Assembly: GCA_029557895.1 (NCBI GenBank)
Contig: JAKQHT010000019.1
Span: 1-53,338, forward strand
Length of the DNA: 53,338 nucleotides
DNA from: Bacteroidota bacterium
Lineage (GTDB): Bacteria > Bacteroidota > Bacteroidia > Flavobacteriales > Flavobacteriaceae
Direction of reading: 5' to 3'
Both the position numbers and the translations under genes were made by a program. The notes below the pieces were generated by a model. The model ran no database searches. It was not told the DNA's origin and worked only from the letters and a program-made list of their open reading frames with translations. The first letter of the stretch is position 1; each line of letters starts with the position of its first letter. This document shows, in pieces, positions 44,475 through 51,912 of the stretch.

Positions 44475-46076
44475 TTATCCTCCTGCACCGTCCTTCGTCA
44501 TTTTGATTACCTCCTCAATCATATCATCGGTAGCGTTCATGATTTCTTCATAGGCATTTCGCCCATAAAGCTGTTCTGCCAATGCAGCTTTTATAAATTG
44601 TTTCATTTCTGCGTGGTAAGCCACAAAAGTAATCCGCACCTGCTCTCTTTCACTCACATAATCTTGAAACCGCACTACGATATCGTCGCTGACCTCAAAA
44701 TTACGGATAAAATCGTTTTTGGTAATTCCATCAAAAGGCATTCTGTTTTTGTCGAGTTCTTCAAACACAAAATAGTTGATATAGCCGCGATTTTGTATAT
44801 AGCTAAAGGTTTCATTGTTAGATTTTGAATCCAGTGGTACAAAAATATCGGGGATGATTCCACCGCCGCCGTACACCACTTTGCCTTTTGGCGTAGTAAA
44901 ACGAAGGGAATCTGCCACTTCAATGTGCGATTCGTCCACGAGTTCGTCGTTGCTCAACCGTTTGTAGTAATCATTGTAGTAGTCTTCGTTCTTTCCTGCT
45001 TCGTATGGCCTTTGTATGGAGCGTCCAGTGGGCGTATAGTAACGCGATACCGTAAGGCGTACAGCACTGCCATCACCAAGAGCCATTTCGCGCTGCACCA
45101 AGCCCTTGCCATAACTACGCCTTCCTACAATAGTGCCACGGTCATTGTCCTGCAACGCTCCGGCTATGATTTCACTGGCGGAAGCCGAGTTTTCATTGAT
45201 CAAGACAAAAACATCGCCTTCCTCAAAATCGCCCCTGTGCGTCGCATAGCTTTTTTCTATCTTGCCAGACTTGTTCTTGGTAAAAAGAATCAACTTATCC
45301 GCTTCCAAAAATTCATCGACTATCTGCTCCGCAATGCCCAAAAAGCCTCCGGGATTGTCCCTCAAGTCCAAGGCCAACTTGGTAGCTCCTTTTTCTTGGA
45401 GCCTATCCAATGCCGTCTTAAATTCTTTATAGGTCGATTCGGCAAAACGGTTGATTTTTATATAACCCAGTTCTGGGGTCAGCATATAGGCGGCATCCAC
45501 ACTTTTTATAGGAATATCGCTGCGCTTGACGGAAAAATCCAATAATTCTCCCGTAGCTTTACGATACACCTTGAGGTTTACTTTAGTGCCTTTCTCTCCT
45601 TTCAACTTCGCCATGATGGCATCATTGCTCCACGAGCGTCCAAAAACGGCATCGCCATCTACCATGATGATGCGGTCACCACCCTTGATACCTGCCTTGG
45701 CGCTGGGGCCTCCCTCCACGGGCCGGATGACCGTGATGGTGTCGTGGTATGTATAAAAACTTACCCCTATGCCCACAAAGTCACCCTTCATGTTTTCGGT
45801 AATCCGCTGCAAAGCATTTTTGGGAATGTACGTAGAGTGAGGATCCAGATTATCAAGGATACCGTTGACCGTCACATCTACGATACTATCCGTATTGACA
45901 TGGTCAACATATTCATAATCAATATAATCTATAAGCCTGTTGAGCTTGTCTTTTTTGCTATTGGAAGTAAACAATCGGTCAGAGGTATCCTTAAAGTTTA
46001 GCTTGCTGCCAATGAACACGCCCATGGCAATAGCTATCCCCACAATCAGCGGTATGTACTTTCTACTCTGTTTCAT
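44475..46076 (-). CDS. S41-family C-terminal processing peptidase
   Basis: This 533-residue membrane-anchored periplasmic protease has an N-terminal anchor (YIPLIVGIAIAMGVFIGS) and a PDZ domain at about residues 100-180 (VIRPVEGGPSAKAGIKGGDR). The catalytic domain carries the Ser-Lys pair S299 (NENSASASEIIAGA) and K324 with Q328 (SYGKGLVQRE), at the expected spacing. The C-terminal extension is typical of flavobacterial CtpA. It may trim periplasmic or outer-membrane substrates. Its ATG overlaps the dCMP deaminase stop by 4 bases (ATGA), so translation is coupled. Confidence 0.95.
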   Translation of the reverse strand: MKQSRKYIPLIVGIAIAMGVFIGSKLNFKDTSDRLFTSNSKKDKLNRLIDYIDYEYVDHVNTDSIVDVTVNGILDNLDPHSTYIPKNALQRITENMKGDFVGIGVSFYTYHDTITVIRPVEGGPSAKAGIKGGDRIIMVDGDAVFGRSWSNDAIMAKLKGEKGTKVNLKVYRKATGELLDFSVKRSDIPIKSVDAAYMLTPELGYIKINRFAESTYKEFKTALDRLQEKGATKLALDLRDNPGGFLGIAEQIVDEFLEADKLILFTKNKSGKIEKSYATHRGDFEEGDVFVLINENSASASEIIAGALQDNDRGTIVGRRSYGKGLVQREMALGDGSAVRLTVSRYYTPTGRSIQRPYEAGKNEDYYNDYYKRLSNDELVDESHIEVADSLRFTTPKGKVVYGGGGIIPDIFVPLDSKSNNETFSYIQNRGYINYFVFEELDKNRMPFDGITKNDFIRNFEVSDDIVVRFQDYVSEREQVRITFVAYHAEMKQFIKAALAEQLYGRNAYEEIMNATDDMIEEVIKMTKDGAGG

Positions 46077-46507
46077 TCGGCTTCCAGATGTTCTATGTGA
46101 TGCAACTCTATACCTGCCTTTTCCAAAAAGAGCAAGCCCGAATCGTCCTTATAATCCTGCCTGTAAACAACCCTTACGATGCCCGCTTGGTGTATCAGCT
46201 TACTGCATTCCCTGCACGGTGATAGTGTAAGGTACAATGTTGCTCCACGACACGATTGTGTAGATGACGCCACCTTAAGTATGGCATTGGCCTCGGCGTG
46301 CAGCACATACCATTTGGTATAGCCATCTTCATCCTCACAGGAGTTTTCAAAACCCGTAGGCGTACCATTATAGCCGTCCGAAATAATCATCCTATCCTTC
46401 ACGATAATGGCCCCTACCTGTTTGCGCTTGCAGTGCGACAGTTTGCCCCATTCTTCTGCCATCCGCAGATAAGCCTTGTCGTACCGCAATTGCTTTTTCT
46501 TTGACAT
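46073..46507 (-). CDS. Deoxycytidylate (dCMP) deaminase, ComEB-like
   Basis: This zinc deaminase converts dCMP to dUMP for thymidylate synthesis. I start at MSKKKQLRYDKAYLRMAEEW, giving 144 residues, the usual length. A longer in-frame start would read through the structured RNA upstream. Zinc and catalytic residues are HAEANAIL (His, Glu) and SPCRECSKL (two Cys). SDGYNGTPTGFENSCE is the family substrate loop. It is operonic with the S41 peptidase gene. Confidence 0.93.
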   Translation of the reverse strand: MSKKKQLRYDKAYLRMAEEWGKLSHCKRKQVGAIIVKDRMIISDGYNGTPTGFENSCEDEDGYTKWYVLHAEANAILKVASSTQSCRGATLYLTLSPCRECSKLIHQAGIVRVVYRQDYKDDSGLLFLEKAGIELHHIEHLEAE

Positions 46508-46527
46508 CTCTTGTTTGATTTTTTTTT

Positions 46528-46650
46528 GGCGTTCCCTCGCCACGGCGGGGTCGGGCTGTCCACTGTATCTTTTTTGCCCAGAAAAACCGGTTGCAAGCAC
46601 TCATGACAATTGCTCAACCGGGCAAAAAAGGATGCCGCTTCCATCCCTAA
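46528..46650 (-). ncRNA. Structured noncoding RNA, possibly Flavo-1-like
   Basis: On the minus strand the segment opens GGATGGAAGCGGCATCC (stem GGATG/CATCC). It continues with TTTTTTGCC pairing 9 bp with GGCAAAAAA, inside which CCGGTTG pairs with CAACCGG and AGCA with TGCT, then GATACAGTGGACAGC. I remember this GGAAGCGGCATCC ... GATACAGCGGACAGC pattern as recurring in flavobacterial intergenic regions, and the Rfam Flavo-1 motif is a likely identity, but I cannot check it. A near-consensus promoter lies directly upstream. Its end runs into the dCMP deaminase leader. Confidence 0.55.
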
Positions 46651-46652
46651 CG

Positions 46653-46682
46653 CAAATCTATGGCGAATATAAGCGGTTCAAG
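46653..46682 (-). promoter_or_regulatory. Near-consensus promoter for the structured RNA
   Basis: On the minus strand CTTG, 18 bases and TAGATTTG fit the Bacteroidota pattern (-33 TTTG, about 19 bases, -7 TAnnTTTG). The predicted start is at or just before the first helix of the structured RNA. Confidence 0.65.
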
Positions 46683-47120
46683 GTTTTATTCCCATAAATT
46701 TAGCATTATTTTTAGAGCCTCCGACCTTAACACCGTTTTGTTGCCCTGCCGTCCAACCTTCAATAGTGATACTGGCAAGGCGGTCAAAGCCGCATGTTTT
46801 TTTTATTACGATCAACCCGTAACACATCATATTTTGGCCACAGTTCCACCGATTTCTTATTAAAAAGCAATACTTTCAAATATTCCACCAATTTCATTGA
46901 GCACAGGGCATTCACATCTGTAAGATTGTTATATGTGTTCTACAAATAATTATTAGAAAACATTAATTGTCAATGATTTGTGCGTATATTCAACAATGAA
47001 CTACAGGTGATTTCCAGTAAAATTTCCCTCCAACACAACCCACACAAATCACAATAAGCCTAACTTTGGGGCTGCCCCAAAAGGGGCAAAAAAACCTCAT
47101 AACAGCAAAATAAATTTATG

Positions 47121-47160
47121 CCAAAACCAATAAACATTCAGTGGTTTTGGATTAACTTTA
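47121..47160 (+). promoter_or_regulatory. Candidate umuC-umuD operator and -7 element
   Basis: A perfect inverted repeat, CCAAAACCA-N12-TGGTTTTGG (47121-47150), ends 2 bases before TAACTTTA (47153-47160), which resembles TAnnTTTG. The gene starts 5 bases later. The repeat therefore covers the -33 to -10 region, where a damage-responsive repressor would sit. The rest of the gap from 46683 to 47120 shows no gene. A GGGGC/GCCCC hairpin near 47070 is the only other structure. Confidence 0.6.
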
Positions 47161-47164
47161 GCAC

Positions 47165-48427
47165 ATGTTTGCACTTGTCGATTGTAACAATTTTTATGTT
47201 TCTTGCGAGCGTGTCTTTCAGCCCCAACTGATAGGCAAGCCCATTGTGGTACTGTCAAACAATGACGGATGCGTCATTTCGCGCAGCGATGAAGCCAAGG
47301 CACTGGGGCTGCCCATGGGCGCTCCGGCCTTTCAATACAGAGCCTTTTTCAAAACAAACAACGTGCACGTGTTTTCGTCAAATTATTCGCTGTACGGCGA
47401 TATGAGCGAGCGCGTAATGGCCATCCTGGAACAGTTTAGCCCAGATATCGAGGTTTATAGCATTGACGAAGCTTTTTTGGAATTTAAAGGTTTTGAAAAC
47501 CTGTGCTTTGACAAACACGCACAGCAGATACGCCAACGCATCCTCAAATGGACAGGCATCCCAACCTGCGTGGGTATCGCACCAACCAAGGCTCTCGCAA
47601 AGGTCGCCAACAAAATAGCTCGAAAATTTCCAGAAAAAACCCAGGGCGTTTACGTCATCGATTCAGAAGAAAAACGACTGAAAGCATTAAAATGGCTAAA
47701 AATCGAGGACGTATGGGGAATAGGACGCGCCCTACAAAAAAAGTTAAGGTCCAAAAACTGCAATAGAGGCCTCGATTTCGTACAACTATCGGATGAATGG
47801 GTCCGCAAAGAGTTTTCAATCGTTGCGTGGCGACTGAAAAAAGATTTGGAGGGCATCCCCACCCTAAAGCTCGACCACAAAATGCCAAAACATTCCATTG
47901 CAACCACGAGAAGCTTTGAATGCACCTATTCCGATATTGACAACATAAAAGAGCGCATTGCCACCTTTGCAATTAGCTGTGCCGAAAAACTCCGCAAACA
48001 ACAATCGAGCTGCCATGCCGTCATCGTGATGTTGAGCAGCGATCGGCACAAAAAAAATTTGCCACAGCACCACACAAGCAGGCTGATAAGCTTGCCGCAC
48101 CCAACCGATTCATCACTGACCATAAGCCAATGTGCCGTTAAGGCCATATCAGAACTATTCAAGAAAGGCATTAAGTACAAACGGGCAGGCGTCATCGTGA
48201 CCGGCCTAGTGCCAAATGACAACTACCAATTAGACATGTTCCTGCACGAAAACCCAAAACACAAACCTTTAATGCAGTGTATCGATGCCCTGAACCGTAA
48301 ATACGAATCTGAAAAAATAAAACTCGGCAACCAAGACCTAAAACGCACCTGGAAAATGCGACAGGAACGCCTATCGCACAAATACACAACAAACATCAAC
48401 GAAATACTTGTTATAAAATGCCACTGA
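47165..48427 (+). CDS. umuC: Y-family translesion DNA polymerase UmuC
   Basis: This 420-residue polymerase copies past damaged bases with low fidelity. Metal-binding residues are in [17 protein letters not shown] (D6) and [10 protein letters not shown] (D101, E102). The finger segment [24 protein letters not shown] and the helix-hairpin region [13 protein letters not shown] are as expected. The C terminus contains [18 protein letters not shown] and a UmuC-type tail. Its last 10 bases overlap umuD, in the order umuC then umuD, the reverse of E. coli. Confidence 0.96.
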   Translation: MFALVDCNNFYVSCERVFQPQLIGKPIVVLSNNDGCVISRSDEAKALGLPMGAPAFQYRAFFKTNNVHVFSSNYSLYGDMSERVMAILEQFSPDIEVYSIDEAFLEFKGFENLCFDKHAQQIRQRILKWTGIPTCVGIAPTKALAKVANKIARKFPEKTQGVYVIDSEEKRLKALKWLKIEDVWGIGRALQKKLRSKNCNRGLDFVQLSDEWVRKEFSIVAWRLKKDLEGIPTLKLDHKMPKHSIATTRSFECTYSDIDNIKERIATFAISCAEKLRKQQSSCHAVIVMLSSDRHKKNLPQHHTSRLISLPHPTDSSLTISQCAVKAISELFKKGIKYKRAGVIVTGLVPNDNYQLDMFLHENPKHKPLMQCIDALNRKYESEKIKLGNQDLKRTWKMRQERLSHKYTTNINEILVIKCH

Positions 48428-48867
48428 AATTCCTGACACCCCAAAACGCAATAGAGTTTTACGCTCCAGACCAGACCGGTGAGGCCAATATCATTTTGGC
48501 ACAAACGGGCATTTCTGCCGGATTTCCTTCACCGGCAGATGATTTTAGGGACAACCGGATAAGCCTTGACAAGGTTTTGGTAAAGAACAAAGAAGCCACA
48601 TTTTATGCGAAAGTAAGCGGACAATCGATGGTAGGCGCCGGATTGGACGACGGCGACCTATTGGTAGTCGATAGAAGCTTGGAGCCCTCTCACAACAAGA
48701 TTGCCGTTTGCTTTATCGATGGGGAATTCACGGTAAAGCGCTTGAAGGTTGAAAAGGGTTCTGTGTTTTTGATGCCCGCAAACCCAGCCTATGAACCCAT
48801 AGCAGTTACTGTAGAAAACAATTTCCAGATCTGGGGCATCGTGACCCATGTCATCAAGAAGTTATAA
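48418..48867 (+). CDS. umuD: UmuD: self-cleaving polymerase V subunit (S24 peptidase)
   Basis: This 149-residue LexA-like S24 protein cuts itself on RecA filaments and then activates UmuC. The cleavage site is [11 protein letters not shown] (between A34 and G35). The catalytic Ser is S70 ([10 protein letters not shown]) and the Lys is K107 ([10 protein letters not shown]). There is no DNA-binding N-terminal domain, so it is UmuD and not LexA. The ATG lies inside the umuC 3' end, giving a 10-base overlap and coupled translation. Confidence 0.95.
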   Translation: MPLKFLTPQNAIEFYAPDQTGEANIILAQTGISAGFPSPADDFRDNRISLDKVLVKNKEATFYAKVSGQSMVGAGLDDGDLLVVDRSLEPSHNKIAVCFIDGEFTVKRLKVEKGSVFLMPANPAYEPIAVTVENNFQIWGIVTHVIKKL

Positions 48868-49145
48868 CGTAAAAGGTCACCGTATTGCCATGGACCTTAT
48901 GCACCCTAACAATGTCCTTATATTGTTGCTTTCCGCAATCGTGATTGTAAAAATTTGATGTACAGGTAATTACATTCATAAGTCCGAAAGATTAACCGTT
49001 AAAAAACAGGGGATAAACAAACGAAAAGAGGTCATGTTTTGGTTTGCATTCTTTGTAGTGCGAGAATTATATAGTCAATAAAAAACATAACAAAACGAGT
49101 GCTTGCCAATGCAATGCGCAATGCACAAAAACTATCTAAAAACAA

Positions 49146-49171
49146 AAAAACCCAGTATTTCTACTGGGTTT
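49146..49171 (-). terminator. Terminator of the tRNA-Leu transcript
   Basis: A stem AAACCCAGTA / TACTGGGTTT with loop TTTC follows directly after the tRNA 3' end on the minus strand and is followed by a U-rich stretch. The 48868-49145 gap beyond it shows no gene. Confidence 0.85.
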
Positions 49172-49172
49172 G

Positions 49173-49254
49173 TACTCAAGGTGGGAATCGAACCCACACT
49201 CCCGAAAGAACTGGATTTTGAATCCAGCGCGTCTACCAATTCCGCCACTTGAGC
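49173..49254 (-). tRNA. tRNA-Leu (anticodon CAA)
   Basis: The minus-strand cloverleaf has acceptor arms GCTCAAG / CTTGAGT (a G-T pair at the end), discriminator A, D-arm GGCGGAATTGGTAGACGC, anticodon stem CTGGA/TCCAG with loop TTCAAAA (anticodon CAA), a short class II variable arm and T-arm GGTTCGATTCC. CCA is not encoded. It decodes UUG. Confidence 0.95.
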
Positions 49255-49317
49255 AATTACGGACTGCAAAATTATAAAATATTTTATTACAAACAACCAA
49301 AATTTGTGGCTTTATGC

Positions 49318-49347
49318 TTTAGCAGTCCAAATAAATTCATAAATTTG
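49318..49347 (+). promoter_or_regulatory. Promoter of prs
   Basis: TTTA, 18 bases and TAAATTTG approximate the -33/-7 pattern. The -7 octamer is an exact TAnnTTTG match, 54 bases before the prs ATG. Confidence 0.5.
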
Positions 49348-49401
49348 CACCTCGTTAAAAACAGCGAAGCATCAACTTGTTTTAAAACAACTCGTTAACC
49401 G

Positions 49402-50343
49402 ATGTCCAACACCATTACAGAAGCCAAAATATTTGCCTGTTCGCAAAGCAGGGAACTCGCAGAAATGATTGCGGCCAGATTTGGCGCCCCATTGGGCAAT
49501 GTCATAACATCGACTTACAGCGACGGAGAGTTTCAGCCTTCTTATGAAGAATCCATAAGAGGCACGCGGATTTTTATCATTGGTTCAACCCATCCTGGAG
49601 CAGAAAACTTAATGGAAATGTTGCTGATGATAGATGCCGCAAAACGCGCATCGGCAAGACACATTACCGCGGTGATTCCTTATTTTGGATGGGCAAGACA
49701 GGACAGAAAGGACAAACCAAGGGTGCCTATTGCGGCAAAATTGGTTGCCAAGATGCTCGAAACTGCCGGTGCCACACGCATTATCACGATGGATTTGCAC
49801 GCTGACCAGATACAAGGATTTTTTGAAAAACCAGTGGACCACCTGTTTGCATCCACAGTCTTTCTTCCCTATCTAAAAAACCTGAACCTCCCGGACCTCA
49901 CCATTGCCTCACCGGATATGGGCGGTTCAAAAAGAGCCTATGCCTACTCAAAAGCCCTAGAAAGCGACGTGGTCATCTGCTACAAGCAAAGAGCAAAGGC
50001 CAATGTCATCTCGCATATGGAACTGATAGGCGACGTTACCGGAAAAAATGTGGTTCTGGTGGACGATATGGTCGATACCGCAGGCACATTGACCAAAGCT
50101 GCCGATCTGATGATGGATCGAGGTGCGTTGAGTGTCAGAGCAATTTGCACCCATCCGGTGCTGTCCGGAAATGCCTATGAACGCATTGAAAACTCAAAGC
50201 TCCAAGAACTGATCATAACCGATTCGATTCCGTTGAAGCAACAAAACAATAAACTACACGTGTTGAGCTGCGCCGATCTGTTTGCCGATGTCATGCACAA
50301 TGTACATTACAACAGGTCTATCAGTTCACAATTTTTAATGTAG
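49402..50343 (+). CDS. prs: Ribose-phosphate pyrophosphokinase
   Basis: This 313-residue enzyme makes PRPP from ribose-5-phosphate and ATP for nucleotide, His, Trp and NAD synthesis. Motifs are the N-terminal FACSQSRELAEMIAARFG, TYSDGEFQ, the ATP loop RQDRKDKPRVPIAAK, and the PRPP-binding VVLVDDMVDTAGT. It is followed on the same strand by rplY and pth, a gene order common in many bacteria. Confidence 0.97.
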   Translation: MSNTITEAKIFACSQSRELAEMIAARFGAPLGNVITSTYSDGEFQPSYEESIRGTRIFIIGSTHPGAENLMEMLLMIDAAKRASARHITAVIPYFGWARQDRKDKPRVPIAAKLVAKMLETAGATRIITMDLHADQIQGFFEKPVDHLFASTVFLPYLKNLNLPDLTIASPDMGGSKRAYAYSKALESDVVICYKQRAKANVISHMELIGDVTGKNVVLVDDMVDTAGTLTKAADLMMDRGALSVRAICTHPVLSGNAYERIENSKLQELIITDSIPLKQQNNKLHVLSCADLFADVMHNVHYNRSISSQFLM

Positions 50344-50417
50344 TTCTTGACATATTCAAGCAGTATCAACAAAAACTATTAAAGAAGAATATTAATTTTT
50401 AACTATAAACACAAACA

Positions 50418-51044
50418 ATGAAATCAATTACAATCAACGGATCTCAAAGAGAAAGCGTGGGCAAAAAATCATCAAAAGCCCTACGTAATGCTGGGCAGAT
50501 TCCTTGCGTGTTATACGGAGGGGATAAACCAGTGCATTTCTCTGCACCTTACCTGGCTTTCTCCAACTTGGTTTATACGCCCAACGCGCATACAGTTGTG
50601 ATTGCCTTGGACAATGGAACAACCTACAACGCTATCATGCAAGATATCCAGTTCCATCCAGTGACCGATAAAATCCTCCATATTGACTTCTATCAACTAT
50701 TTGCTGATAAAGAAATCACCATGGAAATACCTGTTCACACTATAGGGACTTCCCGTGGGGTGCTCAATGGCGGGGTGCTCCGCAAAAACCTTCGAAAGCT
50801 GAAAGTAAAAGCTATTCCGGCCAATTTACCAGATTTTATCGAGGCTGACATTACACCTCTCCGCGTAGGTAGCAAACTTTACATCACAGCGTTGCCAACA
50901 TCCGGCTACAAATTCATGCATCCAGACAACACGGTTGTTTGTCAAGTAAGACGATCAAGGGCAAGTGTTGCTGATGTTGACGACGAAGAAGAAGCAGAAG
51001 CTGAAGTTGCTGCCGAAGGTGCAGCCCCCGAAGCACAAGAATAA
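50418..51044 (+). CDS. rplY: 50S ribosomal protein L25/general stress protein Ctc
   Basis: This 208-residue long form of L25 binds 5S rRNA with its N-terminal domain ([17 protein letters not shown]) and carries the C-terminal TL5/Ctc beta domain ([20 protein letters not shown], then [12 protein letters not shown]). An acidic tail of Glu and Ala ends the protein, as in other Bacteroidota. A strong terminator follows 21 bases after the stop, so pth probably has its own or read-through transcription. Confidence 0.95.
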   Translation: MKSITINGSQRESVGKKSSKALRNAGQIPCVLYGGDKPVHFSAPYLAFSNLVYTPNAHTVVIALDNGTTYNAIMQDIQFHPVTDKILHIDFYQLFADKEITMEIPVHTIGTSRGVLNGGVLRKNLRKLKVKAIPANLPDFIEADITPLRVGSKLYITALPTSGYKFMHPDNTVVCQVRRSRASVADVDDEEEAEAEVAAEGAAPEAQE

Positions 51045-51065
51045 ACAATTTTGTTCAATAACCAC

Positions 51066-51098
51066 AAAGCATCCCGAAACAATCGGGATGCTTTTTTT
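51066..51098 (+). terminator. Terminator after rplY
   Basis: A perfect 12-bp stem AAAGCATCCCGA / TCGGGATGCTTT with loop AACAA is followed by a T-tract. The pth ATG is only 20 bases further on, so its promoter must overlap this region or pth depends on read-through. Confidence 0.9.
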
Positions 51099-51117
51099 AT
51101 TTTTACAAAAAAAATAG

Positions 51118-51747
51118 ATGTTCGGATTTCTGTTTGATGTGTTTAAAAATTCTGGCAGTTACCCTGAAAAAGTTTCTGATATGAAAAAATTCTTGATCGT
51201 GGGCCTTGGAAATATAGGTGCTGAATATGCCAACACCCGTCATAACATCGGCTTTAAAATCCTTGATTATTTGGCAAAAAACGAATCCTCAACTTTTGAA
51301 ACACAAAAGTTGGGCGATGTCTGTTCTTTCAAATTCAAAGGGAGACAATTCATTTTGCTCAAGCCAAGCACTTATATGAACTTGAGCGGAAAGGCCGTAA
51401 TCTATTGGATGAACAAAGAAAACGTGCCGCTTGAAAACGTACTGGTAGTAACCGATGACATCAATTTGTCTTTTGGCACTATCCGCATAAAGACCAAAGG
51501 CAGTGACGGTGGCCATAATGGGCTAAAGGACGTACAGGACAAATTGCAGACACCCAACTACAACAGATTCCGTTTTGGCATCAGCAATGACTTTTCAAAA
51601 GGGCGTCAGGTAGATTATGTTTTGGGCGAATGGACAGAGGAAGAAAACGCAAAGCTTTCTGAACGTCTGGAAAAATCAGCAGAGGCTATCAAGTCGTTCG
51701 GCACCTCCGGGGTGAGCAACACGATGAACACTTACAATGGCTCATAA
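51118..51747 (+). CDS. pth: Peptidyl-tRNA hydrolase
   Basis: Pth frees tRNA from prematurely released peptidyl-tRNAs. Conserved residues are the catalytic His H42 ([11 protein letters not shown]), Asn in PSTYMNLSG, Asp in [10 protein letters not shown], and the [11 protein letters not shown] loop. The 209-residue frame includes 21 residues before [12 protein letters not shown] keep this longer start because flavobacterial Pth proteins usually have such an extension, but MKK 63 bases downstream is a possible alternative. A MITE-like element starts 4 bases after the stop. Confidence 0.94.
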   Translation: MFGFLFDVFKNSGSYPEKVSDMKKFLIVGLGNIGAEYANTRHNIGFKILDYLAKNESSTFETQKLGDVCSFKFKGRQFILLKPSTYMNLSGKAVIYWMNKENVPLENVLVVTDDINLSFGTIRIKTKGSDGGHNGLKDVQDKLQTPNYNRFRFGISNDFSKGRQVDYVLGEWTEEENAKLSERLEKSAEAIKSFGTSGVSNTMNTYNGS

Positions 51748-51751
51748 AAAT

Positions 51752-51890
51752 AGAGGCTGCCTCAAAAACCCTTTTGTCAAGTTGATCTTATTGCGACTTC
51801 TTATAAACAATTAACAAAAATTTTTATAAGATTCAGACCCTATAATTACCGGGCAAAATGACAAAATGTAACGTTTTTAAGACAGCCTCT
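51752..51890. mobile_element. MITE-like element with terminal inverted repeats
   Basis: The 139-bp segment begins AGAGGCTGCCTCAAAAAC and ends, read from the other side, AGAGGCTGTCTTAAAAAC. Similarity continues inwards to TTTTGTCA on both sides with a gap. GAGGCTGTCTCAAAA is the kind of end I associate with Bacteroidota insertion sequences. The interior has no coding frame, so it would be a non-autonomous copy. No clear target duplication is visible. Confidence 0.55.
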
Positions 51891-51912
51891 TTATCTGTTT
51901 AACTTCAAATAC

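Noticed and set aside
46508..46600. N-terminal extension of dCMP deaminase by 31 residues
   Set aside because: The extra codons lie in the 3' part of the structured RNA, and the shorter start gives the usual family length.
46660..46863. 67-codon plus-strand frame between dCMP deaminase and umuC
   Set aside because: It lacks any recognisable feature, overlaps the promoter of the structured RNA, and its composition looks non-coding.
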